64,000 nucleotides of DNA, from assembly GCF_964340395.1 (NCBI RefSeq), contig NC_135570.1, positions 10,895,822 to 10,959,821 of the forward strand. Direction: 5' to 3'. Below the pieces are notes generated by a model. That model did no database searches. It saw nothing but the letters and a program-made list of their open reading frames with translations, and had not been told where the DNA came from. Positions 41,966 through 52,795 of this stretch are shown here, one piece after another. The position numbers were made by a program, and so were the translations under genes. The stretch comes from Glandiceps talaboti (lineage: Eukaryota > Hemichordata > Enteropneusta > Spengelidae). Position 1 is the stretch's first letter; the number at the start of each line of letters is the position of its first letter.

Positions 41966-42791
41966 ACAATTTAGAGGGTGGGCAAGGGGTATTTTCGCAC
42001 TTCGTAATCGGGCCATTTTATTTTTCGTTATTTGGAAAACGTTGCAATATTATCTAAAAGTCCGTAAAATCATAATTCAGTAGTCGGCGTACTGCGAATT
42101 CAACTGTTTATTTTGATACAACTGTGCCGTAATTGTACGAAGGAATCAATACGAGCACCACTTTCAAACGCGAGCTGTCACATGTTCGTATACTCAGGAC
42201 TTTGCAAACATAGCAGTCACAGTATCAGAATACAATGTGTATTCTTCTCTTTTTTTTGGGGGGGGGGGGGGGTCCCAGGCCCGCGAAGGTCAAAATTTGT
42301 CGATGGAAAGGAAATGAATGAATGTTCCTGCCGAACTGGGAAATTTAGAATATTAAAAGTATATGAAAGATCATTCGTTTAATTGTCGGCCAATGTCACG
42401 GGATATTCATCAGCTCAACGCGAACCGAATACTGGATGGATGTATGATAAACAACGCGGTATACCGGTACAGCGCATACTTTTGGCCCCCGTTATTTTAT
42501 CTCCGTACTTTGTAATTCTACACTTATTTTTTCTTAAAATCGTTCTTGGGACACCCTTGCCCACCCTCAATTTAGAATGGAGTTGCACAGAGTACAAATA
42601 ACGAACACTGAATGCATGCACTTATGAAAACAATATTCAATAACTGTGCTATAAACTTCAGCAACTATTCCGAAGATCTCAAAGTTGATGGAATCACGTG
42701 CACGGTGTACTATTTTCATACGAGTACCGAGTAACGCTGTACCTCAAATAATGTTGGAAGGAATCAATTTCAGATGAAACCATTTGACAAT

Positions 42792-42821
42792 CACACACAC
42801 ACACACACACACACACACACC
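42792..42821. repeat. (CA)n microsatellite
   Basis: About 14 CA units. Confidence 0.9.
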
Positions 42822-43254
42822 ACAAAATATATATAACATCGACCTATTGCAGTCTAACGCGGAGTATTCAACTTAAAATATCGATAAAACTTGTTTTACT
42901 CACGATTGGTAGTTTATACTTGATCGAATGTTGTCCAGTGGCACAGTGATAATCTCCTAGCAGATGAGAGATAAAGCAAACTGTTAATGTAAGTGATCTC
43001 TCGCCAATTATAAGATTAGGAATGTTTTAATTTAGATAAGCTGATAAGAATTTTATTTAGTCAATAAAGAAAAGAGAGCCTCGGACTGCTAGTGGCCTGA
43101 GATATAGCTGAGAGCAAAGTAACCAGGGAAAGAAAGAGATAGTTTTAAAGCTCAATGAGTGAATTGATCAATATCATACACAAAATAAGTTATATTGCAC
43201 CACAAAAATTGGTCATTCAATCGATCAATCAGTCAACCAAATAATAAATAAATA

Positions 43255-43255
<1 letters not shown>

Positions 43256-43299
<44 letters not shown>

Positions 43300-43301
43300 G
43301 C
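43256..43301. repeat. (AATC)n microsatellite
   Basis: About 11 ATCA units; same motif as the ends of the 18512 array. Confidence 0.9.
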
Positions 43302-43349
43302 CGATCGATCAATCAGTTACATGCTCGTTGCCCCCTGTGGTCTAACTTG

Positions 43350-43720
43350 GCATCTATTTCAAACGTAACTCATCACATTACCAATGTGTATGTATGGTTT
43401 ATGCATACATAATTCATATTAATACCTCAGTGGTTCTTTTACAATGTAAAGTAGTTTGAGTCTACATGGCTGTTAGTAAATTTCAGGATAGTCAAAGACC
43501 AACATAGACTGTATGTAAGATACATCGTGACGTTTCGCCCTCACCGGCCGTGGTAGGGGTTGGCCGATGTTTGAGGGCGCCCCGTCACGGCGTACCTTAC
43601 AGACTAAGACCAACACGAGCACAACTATACAGTTATGGAATGAAATAAAATAAACACTCGTCATTGCATAAATAAACAAATTATGTTTATTTAAATCTCA
43701 AATAAGATGACAACAACACT
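43350..43720. repeat. Segmental duplication, copy with MITE insertion
   Basis: CGTAACTCATCACATTACCAATGTG through AAAGACCAACA and on to a tail rich in AATAAA matches 45947-46200. The copy here holds a MITE E that the other lacks. Confidence 0.85.
43505..43606. mobile_element. MITE family E, copy 3, with clear target duplication
   Basis: 102 bp, TAGACTGTATGTAAG ... CTTACAGACTA, containing GAGGGCGCCCCGTCACGG. Flanked on both sides by AGACCAACA (43496 and 43607), a perfect 9-bp target duplication. The paralogous site near 46078-46090 is empty. Confidence 0.92.
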
Positions 43721-44586
43721 ACAATCGACATCATTTGTACGAACTTCAATAAAGTAAAGTGTGCAAAATGCTCGATCAATTATGTTACGAATCGAATCTC
43801 ACGCAACATAAGCACACAGACAGCAGCAACTAAAGACACCAAGATATTCTTGTTTTTGAGCTTGAGAATTATTTATCGGCACCAAATTATCACATACAAC
43901 ACAATAATGTTATAAAATGATACAGTTCAACTTAATCTATCTTATACTTACTAGTGTTCTTTGGACTCTGCGCTGGTCTTAAACGGCGGCTGAACAGATG
44001 GTTTATGTCGGAATGACGAAGTGACGTGTACAGAAATTGTCCGATACGTCTTTACGAATGTTAGAGTTCGCTATTCTCAAACTGCACTGTTTTTCACACA
44101 AAAGCCTTTACCTTTGACGGCTATACATCCAACATGGAAACTTCTCGTTGCCAGTAGGTAGTAGTTATCTCACACTTACTTCAAAGGTGGATGTGGATAT
44201 TTTATACAGGTGAACAACGCATGTTGAGTTCTGACGAAGAGCATACACGTGGGTAGCTGAACTCCGACGCACCATTACACGTCGACCCACCGTTGTCCTA
44301 GCGAAGTCTGACCCCACCTTCTCCAAGACGTTATTCTCTCTAATTAGTTTCTCATTGTCCCAACATTAACATACTCTCTCGACCAATCAAAAGATCTAAC
44401 GTCTCTCGAGTCATTATAATAATAGCGCATCCAGGTGGACGTCTACACAGTTGTATGTTAATGAATTCAGAGTACAAAATAAACTACTTCAAATACATTT
44501 GTGCTAATACATTAGTGCTCGTACATCTCTGACATGGCGCGAATTGTGCAAGACCGATAGTGGCGCACTCCAAGACCCACTATAAC

Positions 44587-45480
44587 CTGGGGCGCATTCG
44601 ATTTGCCCAAACATATGCATGATATGGTTGTGATTAATCTGACGTCATTTCTCGAAATGAAGTTGTAAACAAAACGCTCAATCACGATCATGATTACTTA
44701 CATGTAAACATTTTTTTAAAGTTTCCGATAAATTAAATGATTTTACATCGTCAAGATGATTACAATGATAACAAATTATCAATCAGACCGAACACAATTT
44801 ATTTACATAATGTTTTCAGTTATTTCTAACTTGCCGTCAGCCACAGGCCGAAGGCGAGGGCATCATCAAAATTTTGGTAAAGAGTGTCAGCCCGAGGGCA
44901 GGCACTAAATGGTGATATTGCCCGAGCGCATGTGTTATTAATTTTATTACACCGTCCCTCGTAAAGCTCACCTTTCTGTGTACGGACTTCAGCGTAAAAT
45001 GTAGTCAAGGCCTCGTCTAATGTTGCGGCGGTGAAAGTTTCCATTGCGCGTTCTCCATATCCAAATTTGGAACCGATATAATCTTTAAAAACAGAGACGG
45101 AATGATTGGTAGCAATTTTTGTGTTCTTACTGTCCAATTCTAATAAAATGTCATCGAGTTCTGTACCGAAAAGGTTTGCGTGGCTTACTTCGGCAGTCGC
45201 CATGTCTGAGCTCAAAAGTAGTGAACGACAATTTGTTATGCGCAGAAGCAGTGCGCAGTAGTTCAAACAACTTCAGCGGGCAATAGTCCAGGGCATTAGT
45301 CTCTGCACGAGCGTCACCTTGTGGGCAATAGCCCAGTTAAAATCGGTCACGTGATACGAGTCTGACCAATCACAGCCTTCGGAAGAACGCCGAGGTGTAA
45401 TAATGGTATTTATCAAACGCAAAATCATGATTGTGATTGATAAATCATGATCATGTTTGTGCAAATCGAACACGCCCCAG
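44587..45480. mobile_element. 894-bp TIR element carrying a recombinase N-terminal fragment
   Basis: The left end CTGGGGCGCATTCGATTTGC and the complement of the right end, CTGGGGCGTGTTCGATTTGC, agree over about 28 bp with three differences. Inside lies the minus-strand ORF 45203-44826. A second right end (ATTGTGATTGATAAATCATG through CGCCCCAG) recurs at 45765-45824 within a local duplication. A perfect CRE-type palindrome TGACGTCA lies at 44640. Confidence 0.7.
44826..45203 (-). pseudogene. Truncated Crypton-like (tyrosine recombinase, DUF3504-type) N-terminal domain
   Basis: 125 codons from ATG, starting MATAEVSHANLF. The stretch ELDSKNTKIATNHSVSVFKDYI followed by ATLDEALTTFYAEVRTQKGE matches the core-binding region of Crypton-derived proteins (KCTD1/QRICH/ZMYM-type DUF3504). 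After LYEG the family similarity stops, and the catalytic R..HxxR..Y domain is absent, so no recombination activity is expected. The reading frame of the remaining part is intact, which is notable for a remnant. It sits within the TIR element. Confidence 0.6.
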
Positions 45481-46510
45481 CAGTGTACTTAAGCTCACAC
45501 ATGGAAGCAGATTGAACAGCGCCCCACACGGCCAACTTGTCAATTGACTTGACCGGATGGCGCAAATTGCGCAAGGCCGATGGTGGCGCACTGCAAGACC
45601 CACTGACCAGCAGTGTTAGGGTGAAGTGTACAGAAGATCACACACGGACGCAGATTGAACAGCGCCCCTCACGGCCATATGGTTGACTGCTGTCGTTTTG
45701 TCTATTTGAGCACATATAACGATTCGAATTTTGTGTCTAACTTGGTATATACTTCAATCATGATTGTGATTGATAAATCATGATCATGTTTGTGCAAATC
45801 GAACACGCCCCAGCAGTGTACTTTAGCTCACACATGGAAGCAGATTGAACAGCGCCCCACACGGCCACACGGTTGACTGCTGTCGTTTTCCGTCTATTCG
45901 CGATTATATGCAACTATTCGAATCTTGTGTGTCTAACTTGACATATACTTCAAACGTAACTCATCACATTACCAATGTGTATGTATGGTTTATGCATGCA
46001 TAATTCATACTAATGCCCTCAGTGGTTCTTTTACAATGTAAAGTAGTTGAGTCAACATGGTTGTCATAAATTTGTCAAAGACCAACACTAAGCATGCTAA
46101 GAGCACAACTATGCACAAATGGGAATAAAATAAATAGATAAATGATGTTTATTTAAATTCAAATTACTAGTAAGATGTCAACAACGCTAAAATCGACATA
46201 ATTGGCATGAACATCAATGAGTAAAGTGTAAAATGCTCGATCAAAACATACCACATCTTGAAATTGGCAATTGACGTGACCGGATGGCGCAAATTGTGCA
46301 AGGCCGATGGTGGCGCACTGCAAGACCCACTGACCAGCAGTGTAAGGGTGAAGTGTACAGTAGATCACATGTACACGGACGCAGATTGAACAGCGCCCCT
46401 CACGGCCATATGGTTGACTGCTGTCGTTTTGTCTATTTGCGAGCATATAACGATTCGAATTTTGTGTGTCTAGCTTGGTATATACTTCAAACATAACTCA
46501 TCGCATATGT
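45475..46510. repeat. Cluster of local duplications
   Basis: The block GCAAGGCCGATGGTGGCGCA..ACCCACTGACCAGCAGTG occurs at 45565 and 46300, with a relative at 44550; CAGATTGAACAGCGCCCC occurs at 45506, 45653, 45841 and 46384; GTTGACTGCTGTCGTTTT follows three of these. The units are 150-450 bp long and arranged in tandem downstream of the TIR element. Confidence 0.85.
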
Positions 46511-46692
46511 TCTGTTGTATTCCAACAATTATTGTGTGTAGGAACGAAATTTTAAAGACTTTGCCCTTTCGGAAGGCATTCAGTTTAAATCTGGGTATTT
46601 CAAAACTCAAATTCAACTTTAGTAGTACGTTATTTGTATTGCTATTACTGAGATAATTCGCCAATGCCATGTACTATTTTTCTCACTTACAT

Positions 46693-47046
46693 AATCTTGA
46701 CTCATATAGATGAGGATTTGGTAGTTATTTTTGATTTTTAATTTATTGAACAATTTTATCATAGCTTCCTATTTGAAAAATCAATGTCAAACAACATAGA
46801 CCCAGTCTGTGTTTGCAACCCAATACATTGCAAAAAGCTAAACAATGTGTAAAAAGTTTGTTATTGTACGTACAATAACAAACATTGTACAAATTCATTA
46901 TGCTTATGCAATTTATTGAGTTAGAAACAAGGACATGGCATATGTTGTTTCACATTGATTTTTCAAGTAGGAAGCCACGATAAAATTGTTTTAATACATA
47001 AAAATCCAAAATAAATACCAAATCTTCATCTATATGACCACTTTAA
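46693..47046. mobile_element. MITE family C, copy 5
   Basis: Left CTCATATAGATGAGGATTTGG, right CTTCATCTATATGACCAC followed by TTTAA. Central palindrome TTATTGTACGTACAATAA as in copy 2. Confidence 0.9.
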
Positions 47047-47279
47047 TACAAAATATGTTTAGATTATTTCAGAACTATCGCAGCTGATATGAGGTTGAAA
47101 TGAAAAGCTATGAAATGAAACAAAATACAAATATCATAATCATTTCTCAAGTTGAAAACATTCATATATGACTGTAGTAAAATAATACATGACCTTGCTA
47201 GATCTGGAGTTGTGTATATGAAGAACCAGTATATTTAGTTTATATGTAGACATTTGGATGCAGTATTATGCTGTATATA

Positions 47280-47478
47280 TAATCTTGGTTACCCAAACTC
47301 TCACCACTGGGGGCGCTTCTATAAGACCACCATGACGAGAGTCTGGGGGAAGCCATGTTCCAACTATCCTGCACCAGAAATCACACATACATTTCTTCCA
47401 AGTCAAAAAAAATGGTCTCATGTGGGTGGTTTCATAGGCAGAGCCCCCCAGTGGCAAGATTCTAGGTAACCAAGACTA
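47280..47478. mobile_element. MITE family A, copy 2
   Basis: TAATCTTGGTTACCCAAACT and AGGTAACCAAGACTA ends; AGTGGGGGGCTCTGCC-type inner arms inverted. The flanking 9-mers are only partly similar. Confidence 0.8.
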
Positions 47479-48261
47479 TTGCATATGTAAAAGGTACACG
47501 CCATATTGTACTTAGTGAAGTACTCTTAACCACTACTCACAATTGACTGAACTCAAACCTGGTATTAAGATATAACTCATAAATGATCCGATGATGTAAT
47601 TTATTATACATATTAAAAAATATTGAGGAACACTCTACTATGCAATCAACTACTCTAACAATGCTAGAAGACAATCGTAATGTTATAGAAGACATGCATC
47701 ATGGAATGTGGTTTTGTTTAAGTATTATAACTTCAGTAAAAAACTCAGCTTGTGCCACTTTAATTGTTTGGTGCTTGTATTTTAATTATGCAAATACAAG
47801 CAAACGTTCTTGCACAGCAGTCAGACTGAATGTTCTAAGCTAACACATCTAATATTGCACTTTTGGTACGATTGCAAACAACACAAATAAGCGAAGTGAA
47901 CAAATCTACTGTATACACTGCAGCTGTAAACTGAAGCACACAACCATTTATTTTAAAATCAGAGAGTCTTTATACGATATTAGCAATTACATTCAATTCT
48001 TGTTTTTCACAACAGACAAAGATATGAGTTATGTCTTTGACAATATGCAATGTGTGATACCAACACATGTATTCAAATAAGTTTGGTTGTACTGCATTGT
48101 TGAGTATTCTATAAATAGATAATTCTCTATTCTCCCTAAACAATTTAATTATATCAAACTTGCCATTGGTCTCATCGTCTGACATACTATTTTAATTATA
48201 CAGTATGTAAACACATAGACATGATCAATCTTTGATAGTTCTTTATGTATATAAACACGTG

Positions 48262-48512
48262 TCTCCCAAGAAGTCCACTGAGGGCCATCCCTCATGGGGT
48301 CAGTGTTAATGCAGGAGGAAACCGTTGACCAGAGTGTCCAGGAAAAACCTGCGTTGTTCGGTAGAGTCAAACTGAATGATGCTCTTCTTACTTACAGTGT
48401 GGTAAATTTAATTAAACTTTGAATGGGTTCAAACCCTGATGACCACTGACCCACTGACCGGAGAGGACAAGAAGCAAGTACTTTAACTACTCGGCTATTG
48501 ACAACTGTACTT
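48262..48512 (-). mobile_element. tRNA-derived SINE, copy 2
   Basis: On the minus strand: TGTCAATAGCCGAGTAGTTAA (box A) then GGGTTTGAACCC (box B), and the shared body TTTGACTCTACCGAACAACG..CAGGTTTTTCCTGG as at 3640-3720. Confidence 0.75.
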
Positions 48513-48844
48513 ATATAACAATGATGCACACTTTGAATAATATACATTGATATAACGCCTCTATTTACAAAAAGGTAAACATTTCAAAACTCTTCTCGAA
48601 ATGGAGTCTAACAGACTGTCTATATGTTGCCTGCATGTTTACAAGTTGGGATAGATATAAGCTGTACTGTACGACAAAGAAACCTACATTTTTCTGTATT
48701 TCCGTAAACTATTCATGACCTCTTTGTATCCGACAAAGTGTTTTTGTTTGATGATCCCTAGCTTTGAAATAGGATATCTATTGCACAAAAATATACCACT
48801 TTAATCATAACTGTGTAGAGTAATTACGTAGTTTACTACAGTTT

Positions 48845-49249
48845 GCCAAATAGTACGAACGCTTTGCTGGGCACACATACATTTTTTATCAGCTAGACAA
48901 CATTAGAAGTAATTGGATATGAGATCCTTATGATATCCAAGCTGACCAATCATCCCCACTGAGTGACACAATAATAGCATACACACAGCCAGGTACTAAG
49001 ATAAACCATGGGTTACCTCCATGGAGAAACACATATGTAGATGATGAGTAAAGTTGCCTGTGTCTTCATCAAAATTTAATTCGCTCTATGCATGTCTTAC
49101 TACCTGACTGTCTGTATGCTATTATTGTGTCACTCAGTGGGGATGATTGGTCAGCATTGATACACATCTCATATCCAATTACTTCTAATGTTGTCTAGCT
49201 CATAAAAAATAATTTTGTATGTCTCAGCAAAGTGTTCATACTATTTGGC
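48845..49249. mobile_element. ~400-bp foldback element
   Basis: Left arm GCCAAATAGTACGAACGC..TTTGCTGGG and TAGACAACATTAGAAGTAAT are matched inverted by the right arm ATTACTTCTAATGTTGTCTA and AGTGTTCATACTATTTGGC. Inner arms also carry AATCATCCCCACTGAGTGAC inverted. The right end passes directly into the 46-bp array. Confidence 0.85.
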
Positions 49250-49626
49250 CAACTCATAGCCCCTACTTTGGTGGAGAGTCTATGGGGTCAATGGCCAACT
49301 CATAGCCCCTACTTTGGTGGAGAGTCTATGGGGTCAATGGCCAACTCATAGCCCCTACTTTGGTGGAGAGTCTATGGGGTCTATGGCCAACTCATAGCCT
49401 CTACATTGGTGGAGAGTCTATGGGGTCTATGGCCAACTCATAGCCCCTACTTTGGTGGAGAGTCTATGGGGTCTATGGCCAACTCATAGCCTCTACTTTG
49501 GTGGAGAGTCTATGGGGTCTATGGCCAACTCATAGCCCCTACTTTGGTGGAGAGTCTATGGGGTCTATGGCCAACTCATAGCCTCTACTTTGGTGGAGAG
49601 TCTATGGGGTCTATGGCCAACTGTTG
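49247..49626. repeat. 46-bp tandem repeat, about eight copies
   Basis: Exact 46-bp step (49247, 49293, 49339 and on to 49615); unit GGCCAACTCATAGCCCCTAC then TTTGGTGGAGAGTCTATGGG. Copies differ at a few diagnostic bases that alternate (GTCAAT/GTCTAT, CCCC/CCTC). Confidence 0.95.
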
Positions 49627-49847
49627 TAAGTGCTTGAAAGATGTGACCATTACTTATAATACTTTTTGCACTAGATTAAAAATTATACAACTGGACTATA
49701 AAAAATCAGTAAACAACAAAATACATTTGAGTAAACAACTAATCAATGAAGAATATTAGACAATATAACAAATTAACAGCAAGAAAAAACTTACAAATAA
49801 TGAAAATAGAATTTCTTATAGCCAAGTGCATATACCCATCAACCTTA

Positions 49848-49911
49848 TATCATATCATATCATATCATATCATATCATATCATATCATATCATATCATAT
49901 CATATCATATC
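49848..49911. repeat. (ATATC)n microsatellite
   Basis: About 12 copies of a pentamer. Confidence 0.95.
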
Positions 49912-50717
49912 AAATTACAGCTAGAAAAGGCTAATAGCCTATGAGCTGATCAATGTCAAATTGTCCAAAAAACAATCAATCACCAAAGTATACATTTAAT
50001 AACAAAGTGTGTGTGGATTAGTTCATGCTCCAAGTGTTCATCTCAAAATCCAAGATTGTTACAGAGTTCTAGATAGTAATTACTTGTAGAGTTCAGATTG
50101 ATAATAATAAAATATATATATCCAACTTTGAACTGTGAGTTGGTAAACTAGATACTGTAAATACTGATTAGTGGTCAAAAACATTGGGAGTCTCTTATAT
50201 ACTTATAGTCATTCCAATATGTATCTAGACTGTTTTTGAAAGTATTTATAGGCTTGATAAGAGTGTATACTAATCATTAACTCATTTTATTTAACTCATT
50301 TTATTTTCACCAAAAAGAATGACAGAACTTAGACTGGGAAAATGTACATGACAAAAAATATAATTTAGTATTGCATGGTCACCCTCCCTGGTGAGGGCCA
50401 TGGAAATAGTTCAGTGGAACTAGTCTTAATCCAATGGCCCAGACACACAACATATAAACTACAAAACAGAAAATAAAAATAAAACAAAAACATCTGAAAA
50501 CAAGTTTTCTGTAAGCAATAGCTAACTTAATATTGAAAATCCCTACTAATCTCATAAAGTGCACTATATACAAATATATTTAAGTGCTTAAGGAACGAGT
50601 GAAACAGTCCTGATCAATAAATGCAATCCGAAGTTTTAAATCAATATTCTTTATCATAGGATATCAAGGCAAGATATATAGTAGGTCACCACCTGATATA
50701 TCTAACTGTATATCATA

Positions 50718-50724
<7 letters not shown>

Positions 50725-50806
<82 letters not shown>
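50725..50806. repeat. (GT)n microsatellite
   Basis: About 41 GT units, nearly pure. Confidence 0.95.
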
Positions 50807-50809
<3 letters not shown>

Positions 50810-50859
50810 ACTACATTCTAGTGCTAGGAAGAAGAACACAGCTATACCAGCTGTTTGCC

Positions 50860-51415
50860 TCACAGCCCTGTTACAGGGTATATTTTTCCACCGCCTTGGT
50901 ACATAGTTGTGAAAAATATACCTGTTACAAGGATGTGGAATACTGCCCCTGTGCCATGACTGTTTTGCACATCCCAGTACCATAGATGTGTACTGCATAC
51001 CTAGCACACAGTTATGCACGTACATATAACAGCTGTGGTGGAATAATACCCTGTAGCAACCCTTTTGTTCATATCCGACTAACATTGCTCACACGGCTGG
51101 TACATGGCTGTGGGAAATACCTATGTTACAGCTATAATTAATGCTCACATCGCTTGTACATCGCTGTGGGAAAAAGATTGTGTACGTGAATGTTATGAAA
51201 ACCTATGCTGCATTGTAATTTTTCACATCCATGTATTGATGTTGGCATACCAGTTACACATCTGTCAAATCTAGGTATGCTACACCTTGCGTGTTGGCTA
51301 GAATTGTTACAGGAATATTGTACTCATAGCGGGTACAGCCCTGTCGCTCCACTGAGCTGGTACAGCTATGTACACAACTCTGTCCTTGGTATGTGACTGT
51401 TACAGGGGTGTGTAA
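50860..51415. repeat. Highly degenerate repeat of TGTTACAG/TGGTACA words
   Basis: Phrases such as CCTGTTACA, CTGGTACATGGCTGTGGGAA and CTTGTACATCGCTGTGGGAA recur every 40-70 bp without a strict step. Probably an old tandem array. Confidence 0.5.
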
Positions 51416-51664
51416 GGTTCTCTGTATACATTACTGACACAGTGTCTTTAAAAAACGCAACAATTTGATGTAGTCATTATGCTCAGTAGACTTGATATTT
51501 TTTTACCCATCTAGAATTTAAATTATGATGAATTTGGATAATATCTCCATGATTTGATAAAGATGGTACGTTGCCTAGCAGCATATTTGCTGTTCTTTCT
51601 TGTCATTATCACTGTAAGAAAGAAAGAAAAGCCAAGATTATGTATGAATCCAATAAATGGGTGA

Positions 51665-52060
51665 ATTAAGGGGCAAGATCAATAGTTCAATATAGGATAA
51701 AAATCTAAATTCTTTATTTTGGAGTGGGGGTTGTGCTAAGTCATTTCAGTTCCCATCCTACAAAAACGATTTTACTTTTAATGGGTCTGTTTTGTACCAC
51801 TAAAGAATACAAATATTTCTATAAAAAATGTCAAATTGAGAAATGGAAGAAATTTCACTACAGTAAATGCATGGCATTAAAAATAAAGTAAAGTGCCAGC
51901 AAAATAACTATTTTCACTCACGACATACTGGCTTTATATTTATACTACTACATACTGATTTGAAATTGATTGTGTGGTGTAAAACAATTGTCAATTTGGC
52001 TAATTTAGTTAGAAAAGGGGTTGAGGACCAAGGTCTAACTAAAAGACTTTAGTTTTTTAT
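51665..52060 (-). mobile_element. Dispersed repeat family S, copy 2
   Basis: Opposite-orientation match of 37745-38165 (AATGGGTCTGTTTTGTACCA, AATACAAATATTTCTATAAA). Ends with AAAAGACTTTAGTTTTTTAT. Confidence 0.65.
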
Positions 52061-52795
52061 CCTACACTGAATGATCGATCTCGTCGCTAATGACTGATTA
52101 TGTAATACATAATCAGAGTTAATGAAGTAGTGACCTTTCTGCTCTTCCATCACCATCCCTGTTGACATTTCTCAAGAGGATTGCGCAACACTAGCATTCC
52201 CAGACCTATAACCTCCTGTTGTCTCTCATTTACTATTCTGCTACTCCATTCATTCTGTTCTGGCATCTAGTACGAGCACATCACTTTGCTCCCACCCACC
52301 CACCCTCTCCTTTAAAGTTCATTCTGTCAATTTTACTACGGTTTGATTACAATAAAGAAAAGGGGGTTGTTACTACAGTGCATGTGGGTTCCACAGTGGT
52401 ACCAAACTGTCCTATCACGTCAGGGTCATAAAGACCTTGCCCCTCGGCGGATAGGCGGTCACGACGCCATGTGGGCTTCTGTACGTGAAACATTTATCAG
52501 CAAGTATACAGACACCATTTCTTTCTCATATTAGATTGAAAGTTCTTTGCAGCTAAAATGTTGTTGACATACGCATATCATGTCGGAAGGATGACTCCTG
52601 TCACTTGAAAAATCAAAAAGTCGGTACAAGTATTCTTGAATGAACAGGAAATATCTCTGGAAGGCTTGAAAGTAATTCAAGAACTCGTTCCCTCTTCAAG
52701 TGCCACTTTTAATATTTCTTTGTCGAGGATTCATCAATTTATCTTCTCTAAGTTTGATAAAGACATTGATGGGATTATTTTGAAATCTTTGTATA

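Noticed and set aside
42905-42957. Minus-strand exon candidate with CTGCTAG acceptor and GTGAGT donor
   Set aside because: 53 nt, no ATG and no recognisable motif; could be a 5' UTR exon of an unidentified gene but nothing confirms it.
47970-48185. 71-codon minus ORF starting MSDDETNGKFDIIKLFRENR
   Set aside because: Mild resemblance to LINE-encoded tails (LFRENRELSIYRIL) but too short and uncertain to call.
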